Shown here piece after piece: positions 1 to 5,663 of a DNA stretch of 10,705 nt. Within the stretch, counting starts at the first letter, position 1, and each line of letters starts with the position of its first letter. A model generated the notes under the pieces. That model saw only the letters and a list, made by a program, of their open reading frames with translations, made no database searches and was not told the origin of the DNA. Made by a program: the position numbers and the translations under genes. This DNA is from JALYUA01 sp038229875 (GTDB taxonomy: Bacteria > Acidobacteriota > Thermoanaerobaculia > UBA5066 > Gp7-AA6): assembly GCA_038229875.1 (NCBI GenBank), contig JBBROA010000129.1:1-10705 (forward strand), given 5' to 3'.

Positions 1-1131
1 AAGAGGGAAGACCGCTACGCCTCGGCCGAGGATTTCGACCGCGACATCGTCCACCTGAAACAGGCGATGGATTCGGCGGCCGAGTCGGCGACCACCGTCG
101 CCTTCTTTGCGAAGGCGCGCGGGAGCCGCGACGGCGAGACCGGAATAACGCCGAGCGCGCAGAACCGCCTCGACCGCCGCTTCGTCGCGCATCCGACGCC
201 GAGCCCCTCGAATTCTTCGCGCATCACGGACAGGGTCGCAGAGCAGCCGACCGCCATGATCCCGCCCCCGGAGTCTCGAGCCACCGAGCCGTTTCCCGTG
301 CCGGCGCCGGCGCGGGCCCCGGCCGGCCGGCGGCGCGCCCTGCTCGGGATCGCTGCGGCCGCCGCGGTGCTGGCCGGGGCGGTCGTCGTCCTCCGCGGAC
401 GGTCGCCTCAGGCGCCGTCGGCCGTGGCGACCCGCGCGGCTCACGCTGCGATGGCCGCCGCGCCCTCCGAGGCGGTTCCAACGCCGCCCCCCGAGCCCAC
501 GATCGCGCCCACTCGGGCGCCCGTCGAATCAGCGGCGAGCCCGGCGGCCGCGAGCGTTCCCCCTCCCGCGATCGCGGCTCCTGCGCGTCGCACTCCGGCG
601 CCCCGTGTCCGACCCACCCGTGTCGCGCCGACCCCCGAGAGGATCGCGCGGAGGATCGAGGCTCCGGCGCGCGACGCGCCGGCCGTTCCGACGCCGGCGC
701 CCAACCCGCCCTCTTCCGCCTCGAACCCGGCTCCCCCGCCGCTACGCCTCGCAACGGCCGCTCCGGCCGAGGCCGGCGCCCGGGAACCGGAGCCGAGGAC
801 GGCCTCCCCACCGGACGCCGATCGGATACGGGAGGTCATCTCCCGTTACGAACGCGCTCAGAACACGCTCGACGCGGACCTGTACGCCCGAGTGTATCCG
901 CGTGTGAACCGGGCCCGCGTTCAGTCCGCATTCGACGAGTTTCGATCGCAGACCGTTTCGATCGATCAGGTCCGGGTCGAAGTGGCCCCGGGCGCCACCC
1001 GGGCGACCGTGCGCCTCCACGAGCGTAGGGTCGCGGTCCCCCGTGTCGGCAGCGAGCAGCGGATCGACGCGAATCGCAAGATCATGCTCCAGAAGGAACA
1101 CGACATCTGGGTGATCACCGGCCTCGAGTGA
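1..1131 (+). CDS. Transmembrane Ser/Thr protein kinase, C-terminal part (5' end outside window)
   Basis: The frame is open from the first base, so this is the last 376 residues of a longer protein. Residues 1-16 (EDRYASAEDFDRDI) match the last helix of PknB/Hanks-type kinases, where a conserved Arg sits in a P-x-x-R-Y-x-S-A context. A cytoplasmic linker follows, then one membrane segment at about residues 113-131, preceded by Arg residues. Next comes a long Pro/Ala-rich stretch (about 132-271) and a compact C-terminal domain (about 272-376) with the helix-strand pattern of NTF2-like folds, ending in WVITGLE. In this family the kinase is cytoplasmic and the part beyond the membrane is a sensor. 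Substrate and ligand are unknown. The ATG at base 67 is internal, because the kinase-like sequence continues upstream of it. The gene converges with the outer-membrane protein gene, leaving 22 bases and no visible terminator. The kinase call rests on a short stretch; the membrane topology is more secure. Confidence 0.75.
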   Translation, partial: KREDRYASAEDFDRDIVHLKQAMDSAAESATTVAFFAKARGSRDGETGITPSAQNRLDRRFVAHPTPSPSNSSRITDRVAEQPTAMIPPPESRATEPFPVPAPARAPAGRRRALLGIAAAAAVLAGAVVVLRGRSPQAPSAVATRAAHAAMAAAPSEAVPTPPPEPTIAPTRAPVESAASPAAASVPPPAIAAPARRTPAPRVRPTRVAPTPERIARRIEAPARDAPAVPTPAPNPPSSASNPAPPPLRLATAAPAEAGAREPEPRTASPPDADRIREVISRYERAQNTLDADLYARVYPRVNRARVQSAFDEFRSQTVSIDQVRVEVAPGATRATVRLHERRVAVPRVGSEQRIDANRKIMLQKEHDIWVITGLE

Positions 1132-1153
1132 ACGGCTCGCCGGACGGCGCGTC

Positions 1154-2482
1154 TCAAAAGCTGTAGTCGAACGCGAGGAGCGGCGCGAACCGGTCCTGAA
1201 GCCCTTTCTGGTTGAGAGAGAAAAGCCCGTTGACGGTGATGAGCAGGTTGCCGACCGGGTTGATCTTGAAGCCGGCGGACCCGAGGAGCGAAGTCGAGTC
1301 CCGGGTCTCGCTGATGAGCCGCGAAAACGTGGCGGTCTGAATGACCGGCGTCCCGTTGAAATCCGGGTTCGTGTTGTATTGAAACGTCGTGTCGACGACC
1401 CGAACCACCTGCGCCTTGCGGAACGTGCGTCCGAGGACGTCGACGGCAAACGTCAGGCGCGGCCCGAGCGCCCAGTCGAAGCCGCCCGTGTAGGAAATCT
1501 CATCCGGCACCTTGCGCCCTCCCGACGCGTGGCTCGACCACGCGTAGCCGGCGTTGACGTGCGGAGAGAACGGCCCTGCGTGCAGCGACGCGATGACGAA
1601 GCCCCTGACCTGAGTCGCGCCCGTCCCGAGCAGGTCCCGTTCTTCTCCTGTCGGGAGCCGCAGGTCGCCGGCCAGGGCGAGGCCGCCGCGTCCGCCCTGG
1701 AGCAGCCGGAACTTGCCGCGCAGGACCACGTCGCCTACTCCCGAAGCGGATCCGCTCTGGCGAAAGCTCTCCGTCGTCCCGCCATTGGTGAACGTGTGGA
1801 TCGGGGAATTGCCGCCCGTCGCGAGCCGCCGGATCGTCGCGTCCGTCTGGGCGTCCAGGTTGACCCGCAACACCGGGACCGCCAACCCGACGTCCACCCG
1901 GTCGGAGATCCCGTACGTCAGAACGAACGCCGTGATGTCCGTGTCGACCTTCAGGAACAGGTTGGACGTGATCAAGTCGCCTTCGAAAGGGAACTGGAGA
2001 TTTCCGTGGTCCCCGTTCGTGTCCTGGTGGGTGAAGACGAGCTTCGCCTGGCCGTCTCGCAGGGCCAACCCGTCGATGTGGTCGAACGTGAAGTGGGTGT
2101 AGTTGACGCCGACGTTCATCCGCCCCTTCCCGATCGTGTCGGACCGTTCGGCGTAGATCGGGCCAAAACTTTCCGCCGCGCGCGTGAAAACGCCGAGCGA
2201 CGGGTCGAAGTTGTAGGTGAACCCGCCGGCGGACGAGGCGAGCGGGAACGAGGAGAGCTGATTGCCGAGCTCGGTGTTGAACCCCTGAAGCGCCTTAAAC
2301 TGGGGAGAGTCCGCGCCGATGAAATGCGCGGAGTGGGAGAACCCCGTCGCGGGAGTGGCAAGCGTGATTCCCTCGCGGAGAAAGTCCGTCAGCAGGTCGC
2401 GAAGATTGAAGGACTGCGCGTTTGCCGGCAGCGGAAGAAGACCCGCGAGAAGAAACGTGATGGCGAGACGGCGCAGACTCAT
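1154..2482 (-). CDS. Outer-membrane beta-barrel protein, MetA-pathway/transporter-like
   Basis: This 442-residue protein begins with a Sec signal peptide: MSLRR, a hydrophobic core, then ANA before QS, with likely cleavage after residue 22. The mature part is rich in alternating polar/hydrophobic strands with aromatic girdles and ends in ...AFDYSF. A terminal Phe of this kind is typical of the BAM-recognition signal of outer-membrane barrels. The segment with DTIGKGRMNVGVNYTHF and the later strand pattern resemble the 'putative MetA-pathway of phenol degradation'/transporter family of barrels, whose substrates are mostly unknown. I chose the ATG at 2482 rather than an in-frame start 60 bases upstream, because it gives a clean signal peptide and has GGAGG 7 bases before it. 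The family call is from memory of its pattern; the outer-membrane location is well supported, the substrate is not. Confidence 0.8.
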   Translation of the reverse strand: MSLRRLAITFLLAGLLPLPANAQSFNLRDLLTDFLREGITLATPATGFSHSAHFIGADSPQFKALQGFNTELGNQLSSFPLASSAGGFTYNFDPSLGVFTRAAESFGPIYAERSDTIGKGRMNVGVNYTHFTFDHIDGLALRDGQAKLVFTHQDTNGDHGNLQFPFEGDLITSNLFLKVDTDITAFVLTYGISDRVDVGLAVPVLRVNLDAQTDATIRRLATGGNSPIHTFTNGGTTESFRQSGSASGVGDVVLRGKFRLLQGGRGGLALAGDLRLPTGEERDLLGTGATQVRGFVIASLHAGPFSPHVNAGYAWSSHASGGRKVPDEISYTGGFDWALGPRLTFAVDVLGRTFRKAQVVRVVDTTFQYNTNPDFNGTPVIQTATFSRLISETRDSTSLLGSAGFKINPVGNLLITVNGLFSLNQKGLQDRFAPLLAFDYSF

Positions 2483-2489
2483 GGTGATG

Positions 2490-2494
2490 CCTCC
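2490..2494 (-). promoter_or_regulatory. Ribosome binding site of the outer-membrane protein
   Basis: GGAGG on the minus strand lies 7 bases before the ATG at 2482. It is the clearest Shine-Dalgarno sequence in the window and decides the start of this gene against the longer open frame. Confidence 0.8.
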
Positions 2495-2513
2495 AGCCAG
2501 TGGGTTTTCCGGC

Positions 2514-2542
2514 AGAGTAAGCACTCGAGAACCCGCGGTCAA
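2514..2542 (-). promoter_or_regulatory. Candidate sigma-70 promoter of the outer-membrane protein
   Basis: On the minus strand TTGACC (2537-2542, five of six bases of the -35 consensus) is followed by exactly 17 bases and then TACTCT (2514-2519, three of six bases of the -10 consensus). This predicts a leader of about 25 bases that includes the ribosome binding site. The -10 element is weak, so this is a candidate. It would allow the barrel gene to be transcribed independently of the MerR-TPR gene upstream. Confidence 0.4.
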
Positions 2543-2558
2543 GCGAAAACCCGGAGCA

Positions 2559-3386
2559 TCAGCGCCTAGAAAGCTTCCGATATTGCTGGAGGTGCCGCAG
2601 CGCCGCCGCCGTCTCTCCGAGCCGCACGCACAGGTGCGCGGCGTTGTAGTGGGCGTCGCGGTTTTCCGGATCGAGCGCGATCGAGCTCGCGTACGCCTCG
2701 AGGGCGGCGCGCGTCTCGCCGACGTCCTCGAGCGCGACCCCGAGGTTGAAGGCCGCCGTCGCGTTCGCCGGGTCGCAGGCGAGCGCCTGACGGTATTGCG
2801 CCTCCGCGGCGACCGCGTCTCCGGATTCGTGGAGAAGCCTGCCGAGATTCACCCGCGCGTCGGCATGACGCGGCGCGAGATCGAGCGTGCGGCCGTAAGC
2901 CTGCTTCGCCTCGTCGGGCGCCGTGGCCTCGAGGTCGCACCCCAGTGCGAACCAGTCGGCGGCCGTCATCGCCTCGGAATCGAGGCTCGCTTCGCGAAAA
3001 GCCCGTCGCGCGAGTGGCGCGACCTGGTGCGCCAGCTCCGCCACCCCGAAGTCGAAGAGCGCCTGGCCCGACTCCGCCTGCCAGAGACCGTCGCCATCCG
3101 CCACGACGACCTCGTCGCCGTGGGCCGCTATGCGCAGCCCGGTCAGCCGCCGCCCCGACGGGAGCTGCGCGCGCAAACGGCCGAGGGAGCGCCGCACGCG
3201 CCTCGCGGGCAGACCGGCGGCGAGGAGCCCCTTGGCCGTGCGCAGGAACACGAGGTCCGGAAAGGAAAACCGAAGGCGTTTCCCGTTCACGCGCTCGGGC
3301 TCCAGAAATCCGGACCGCACGTACGAGCGCACCTGCGCCTGCGTCAGGCCCAGGATCTGCGCGACTTCGCGGGTTCCGTAGCTCAT
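2559..3386 (-). CDS. MerR-type winged-helix protein with C-terminal TPR repeats
   Basis: This 275-residue protein has two clear parts. Residues about 3-72 form a MerR-like DNA-binding module: TREVAQILGLTQAQVRSYV is the helix-turn-helix, GFLEPERVNGKRLRFSFPDL is the wing, and RTAKGLLAAGLPARRVRRSL is the following helix. Residues about 142-274 form four tetratricopeptide units of about 34 residues; ARVNLGRLLHESGD and AAFNLGVALEDVGE show the repeat pattern, and units end in DP or AP. The middle (80-112) looks like short beta strands (LRIAAHGDEVVVADGDG). Classical MerR regulators have a coiled-coil and effector domain here, so the TPR part may bind a protein partner instead. No Shine-Dalgarno sequence is evident before the ATG. 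The gene lies 180 bases after Ku and 76 bases before the barrel gene, on the same strand. Domain calls are strong; target genes are unknown. Confidence 0.85.
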   Translation of the reverse strand: MSYGTREVAQILGLTQAQVRSYVRSGFLEPERVNGKRLRFSFPDLVFLRTAKGLLAAGLPARRVRRSLGRLRAQLPSGRRLTGLRIAAHGDEVVVADGDGLWQAESGQALFDFGVAELAHQVAPLARRAFREASLDSEAMTAADWFALGCDLEATAPDEAKQAYGRTLDLAPRHADARVNLGRLLHESGDAVAAEAQYRQALACDPANATAAFNLGVALEDVGETRAALEAYASSIALDPENRDAHYNAAHLCVRLGETAAALRHLQQYRKLSRR

Positions 3387-3402
3387 GAAAGGTCGGTCGA
3401 GG

Positions 3403-3473
3403 GTTCAGCTTTCAGCGTTCATCGTCAGAGTTGAGGGCGTAAGGACTGATAACCGACAGCCGACAGCCGAGCG
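3403..3473. repeat. Two short degenerate heptanucleotide tandem arrays
   Basis: In the gap between Ku and the MerR-TPR gene, three 7-base units, GTTCAGC, TTTCAGC and GTTCATC, run without spacing from 3403 to 3423. A second array at 3453-3473 reads CCGACAG, CCGACAG, CCGAGCG. The units differ but the period of seven is the same, and it recurs in the exact array at 5228-5255. The rest of the gap (3474-3566) holds only a small GC hairpin (3484-3496) and a purine-rich stretch (about 3509-3543). Confidence 0.6.
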
Positions 3474-3566
3474 CTGGCATGATGGCCGGCGCGGCCGGTT
3501 ACGCGATCGAGCGGGGAGGATAAGAGAGGAAAGAGGAGCGGGATCAGCGACAACGGACGACGGTCT

Positions 3567-4469
3567 TTATTTGCCCCTGCCGGTACCGGTCTTCTTCTCG
3601 GGCTTCTCGGTTTTCGCGGATGCGGCCCGGCGGGGCGGCTTCCGGCTCTCCTCCGCCGGAGCGGGAGCTGCGCCCTTGCGGCGCGGGCCGGCGGGAGCGG
3701 CGGCGAGACTTCGGCGGAGCGCCTCCATCAGGTCGATCACTTCCCCGCTCTTCGGCCGGGGCGATGAGGAGATCTCCTGCCCCGTCTCGATCTTCAGGCG
3801 AAGCTGCTCCTGGATGCGCTTCTTGACCTCGTCCTCGTACTCCTCGGGCTTGAAGCGGTCGGTCGCCCGCTGCTCCACGATCATCGTCGCGAGCTTCAGC
3901 TCCGAGTCCTTGACCTCTTCCTTACCGAGCTCCACTTCGGAGATCGACCGGACTTCGTCGGCGTACAGGAGCTGCTGCATGACGAGGCCGCCCTCGACCG
4001 GACGGATCATCACGAGGTACTGCTTTCCGCGGGCGGCGTACTTGGCGAGCGCGACCCGGCCGGTGTCCTGGAGCGCCTTCGAGAGCAGCCAGTAGGCTTT
4101 CGCGCCGCCCTTCTCGGGCCCGAGGTAATACGCCTTGTCGTAATACACGGGATCGATCGCGGCGATGGGGACGAACTCGGTGACGTCCACCTGCTGAGTC
4201 GATTCCTCCTCGAGAGCCTTCAGCTCGTCCGGAGAAAAGAGCACGTACTGGTCCTTGGAAAACTCGTATCCCTTCGCCATCTCGTCCCGCGGGACGACGA
4301 TGTTCTCCTCTTTCGGGCAGATGTACTGCTGCTTGACCCGGGAGCCGCACTTGGCGTGGAGGAGGTTGAACGAGATCCCCGCCGAGCTGTTGGCCGCGGA
4401 ATAGAGCTTCACCGGGATGGAGACCAGCCCGAAGGAGATGTTGGCGTTCCCGATGGCTCGAGCAGTCAT
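3567..4469 (-). CDS. ku: Non-homologous end-joining protein Ku
   Basis: This is a 300-residue bacterial Ku. These proteins form homodimeric rings that thread onto double-strand DNA ends and recruit the ligase LigD. The N-terminus MTARAIGNANISFGLVSIPV is the family signature. The core beta-barrel runs to about residue 200, with DPVYYDKAYYLGPEK (107-121) and MIRPVEGGLVMQQLLY (154-169) as recognisable blocks. A helical part (to about 255) is followed by a Lys/Arg/Pro/Ala-rich tail (260-300), the kind that binds DNA or LigD in other bacterial Ku proteins. Cys41 and Cys51 lie in HAKCGSRVKQQYIC. The open frame extends 88 residues further upstream but overlaps the DUF72 gene out of frame, so the ATG at 4469 is the real start. 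No Shine-Dalgarno sequence is seen, but a TGTTACACT element lies 10 bases before the ATG. No LigD is present in the window. Confidence 0.95.
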   Translation of the reverse strand: MTARAIGNANISFGLVSIPVKLYSAANSSAGISFNLLHAKCGSRVKQQYICPKEENIVVPRDEMAKGYEFSKDQYVLFSPDELKALEEESTQQVDVTEFVPIAAIDPVYYDKAYYLGPEKGGAKAYWLLSKALQDTGRVALAKYAARGKQYLVMIRPVEGGLVMQQLLYADEVRSISEVELGKEEVKDSELKLATMIVEQRATDRFKPEEYEDEVKKRIQEQLRLKIETGQEISSSPRPKSGEVIDLMEALRRSLAAAPAGPRRKGAAPAPAEESRKPPRRAASAKTEKPEKKTGTGRGK

Positions 4470-4479
4470 GGACGCCGAA

Positions 4480-4488
4480 AGTGTAACA
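4480..4488 (-). promoter_or_regulatory. Candidate extended -10 promoter of ku
   Basis: TGTTACACT on the minus strand (TGn followed by TACACT) lies in the 31-base gap after the DUF72 stop and ends 10 bases before the Ku ATG. It would start transcription at or within a few bases of the start codon. No convincing -35 is present. The match to the element before DUF72 raises its credibility. Confidence 0.35.
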
Positions 4489-4500
4489 AAAACGAGGGGT

Positions 4501-5199
4501 TTACGCGCCGAGAATGTTGACGAGCTCCTCGGCGAACCGCGGACCGTTCGCGTTGTCCTCGTGCTTGAAGTAAACGAAGGCGTCGCTCCACGCCTGTTCC
4601 CGGATCCGCGCCGCCCACGCCGCGAGGGTGTCGGGCCCATAGTCCTGGCGTCGAAGCCGCAGGTACCCCCAACCGGTTGTGGCGACGGTCGGGGTCGCCA
4701 GGTCCTCGTCCTCCGCGATGCAGAGCGCCGCACCCGCGTTCCGGAGAACCTCGTAAACTTCGTCGTCGAACCACGAGACGTGCCGGAATTCGAACGCGGC
4801 GCGCGACGCGGCCGGAAGAAGCGGCAGGAACGCGGAGAGCCGGGGAAGGTCCTTCTTCAGATTCGGAGGCAACTGGAAGAGGACCGGCCCGAGGCGGTCT
4901 CCCAGGGTCGCGGCCACCTGGTAGAAGTACGCGACCGACTCGCCCGCGTCTTTGAGCCGCGAGCGGTGGGTGATGCGCTGAGAGGCCTTCAACGCGAACG
5001 TGAAGCCATCGGGCACCTGTTCGGCCCATCCCGCGAGCACGGCCGAATTCGGCATCCGGTAGAACGTGTTGTTGATCTCGACCGTCGAGAACCGGCCCGC
5101 GTAGAAGGCCAGCATGCCCGCGGCGGGCAGCTCTTCCGGGTAGAAGGGTCCCTTCCACTCCTTGTAGCTGTACCCGCTGGTTCCGAGGCGGATTCGCAT
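4501..5199 (-). CDS. DUF72 (YecE-like) TIM-barrel protein
   Basis: This 232-residue protein carries the family's conserved blocks in order: RLGTSGYSYKEWKGPFYP (4-21), STVEINNTFYRMP (38-50), KASQRITH (71-78), FQLPPN (108-113), FEFRH (136-140), GWGYLRLR (176-183) and VYFKHEDNANG (209-219). DUF72 proteins are TIM-barrel-like and of unknown biochemical function. The invariant Glu, Arg and His residues in EINNTF and FEFRH suggest a catalytic pocket, but no reaction is established to my knowledge. The start at 5199 is chosen because the family begins with this M-x-I-x-x-GTSGY pattern; the open frame extends upstream only through low-complexity sequence encoded by the CGGCGGG repeats. It ends 31 bases before Ku on the same strand, which hints at a role near DNA repair (inference). 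Confidence 0.9.
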   Translation of the reverse strand: MRIRLGTSGYSYKEWKGPFYPEELPAAGMLAFYAGRFSTVEINNTFYRMPNSAVLAGWAEQVPDGFTFALKASQRITHRSRLKDAGESVAYFYQVAATLGDRLGPVLFQLPPNLKKDLPRLSAFLPLLPAASRAAFEFRHVSWFDDEVYEVLRNAGAALCIAEDEDLATPTVATTGWGYLRLRRQDYGPDTLAAWAARIREQAWSDAFVYFKHEDNANGPRFAEELVNILGA

Positions 5200-5208
5200 C
5201 TCGCGGAG

Positions 5209-5217
5209 ACTGTAGCA
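5209..5217 (-). promoter_or_regulatory. Candidate extended -10 promoter of the DUF72 gene
   Basis: TGCTACAGT on the minus strand (TGn followed by TACAGT, four of six bases of the -10 consensus) ends 9 bases before the DUF72 ATG, which has no Shine-Dalgarno sequence. The -35 region would fall in the G/C-only heptad array, so any activity would depend on the extended -10 element. The predicted transcript would be leaderless or nearly so. Confidence 0.35.
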
Positions 5218-5227
5218 GGGCGCGGGG

Positions 5228-5255
5228 CGGCGGGCGGCGGGCGGCGGGCGGCGGG
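5228..5255. repeat. Perfect CGGCGGG heptad array, four copies
   Basis: CGGCGGG is repeated four times without interruption in the 134-base divergent region between the DUF72 and PadR genes. With the GGGG run just before it (5224-5227), the plus strand has five runs of three or more G separated by the four-base spacer CGGC. This fits the usual pattern for an intramolecular G-quadruplex. Confidence 0.9.
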
Positions 5256-5300
5256 CAAAACAAAATAGCCGGAGGAGCGAAACCTCTTGCACGGGTCCCT

Positions 5301-5320
5301 CGTATTGAATGTCTATATGA
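5301..5320 (+). promoter_or_regulatory. AT-rich patch, possible promoter/operator of the padR-ADOP operon
   Basis: The segment ATTGAATGTCTATATGA is one of the few AT-rich stretches in this GC-rich region and lies 14 bases before the PadR ATG. TATATG (5314-5319) matches four of six -10 bases, but no -35 sits at proper spacing; TTGCAC at 5287-5292 is 21 bases away. PadR proteins commonly repress their own operon, so an operator is expected here. I cannot define a convincing dyad. Confidence 0.25.
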
Positions 5321-5333
5321 GCCCCGTTTTCCG

Positions 5334-5663
5334 ATGACTGCCCAGACCGCCCTGCTGCAGGGGACTCTCGACCTGCTCATCCTGAAGACTCTTTCCGCCG
5401 GAGAGCTCCACGGGCTCGGGATCTCGCGGCGGATCGGCCAGGTGACGCACGGCGCGTTCGAGGTGAAGCCGGGCTCCCTTTTTCCCGCGCTCCACCGGAT
5501 GGAGGACGCCGGCTGGCTGACGTCCTTCTGGGGGGAGTCGGCCGCGCACCGGCGCGCGAAGTACTACCGGCTGACGAAGTCGGGCCGGCAGCAGCTGAAG
5601 GCGGAGACGGAAGAGTGGGGCCGCGTGTCGCTCGGGATCGCGATGGCGCTGCATGCGACGTAG
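5334..5663 (+). CDS. PadR-family transcriptional regulator (acidobacterial ADOP-associated type)
   Basis: This 109-residue protein is a PadR winged-helix regulator. LLQGTLDLLILKTLSAGELHG (residues 7-27) is the first helix and the signature of the ADOP-linked subfamily. PGSLFPALHRMEDAGWL (46-62) is the recognition helix region, and RRAKYYRLTKSGRQQL (73-88) is the wing. A short C-terminal helix (about 89-107) would serve for dimerisation. The length is typical of the group. The ATG at 5334 has no Shine-Dalgarno sequence, and an in-frame GGAGGAG upstream has no start codon suitably placed. The stop overlaps the first codons of the permease, so the two are translated together. By analogy with other PadR proteins it is probably a repressor that controls its own operon; the inducer is unknown. 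Confidence 0.93.
   Translation: MTAQTALLQGTLDLLILKTLSAGELHGLGISRRIGQVTHGAFEVKPGSLFPALHRMEDAGWLTSFWGESAAHRRAKYYRLTKSGRQQLKAETEEWGRVSLGIAMALHAT

Noticed and set aside
1379..2569. Long plus-strand open frame (396 codons) antisense to the outer-membrane protein
   Set aside because: Its translation is Arg/Val/Glu-rich without domains, while the opposite strand has a signal peptide, a ribosome binding site and a coherent barrel. It is a shadow frame of high-GC DNA.
2319..3434. Plus-strand open frame of 371 codons opposite the MerR-TPR gene
   Set aside because: Arg-rich translation without domains; the opposite strand encodes clear MerR and TPR motifs.
3484..3496. GGCCG-GCG-CGGCC hairpin after ku, considered as a terminator
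   Set aside because: The stem is only five base pairs and no T-run follows on the minus strand, so it does not meet the pattern of an intrinsic terminator.
3509..3543. Purine-rich stretch between ku and the MerR-TPR gene
   Set aside because: It is interrupted by several pyrimidines, has no repeat unit or mirror symmetry, and looks like a compositional patch.
5228..5255. CRISPR array or attachment site as explanation for the CGGCGGG copies
   Set aside because: There are no spacers between the seven-base units, no cas gene, and no integrase or tRNA nearby. It is a simple tandem repeat.
4466..5380. Minus-strand open frame of 304 codons overlapping DUF72
   Set aside because: It lies in a different frame from the well-conserved DUF72 protein, and its product is Arg/Pro-rich with no motif.
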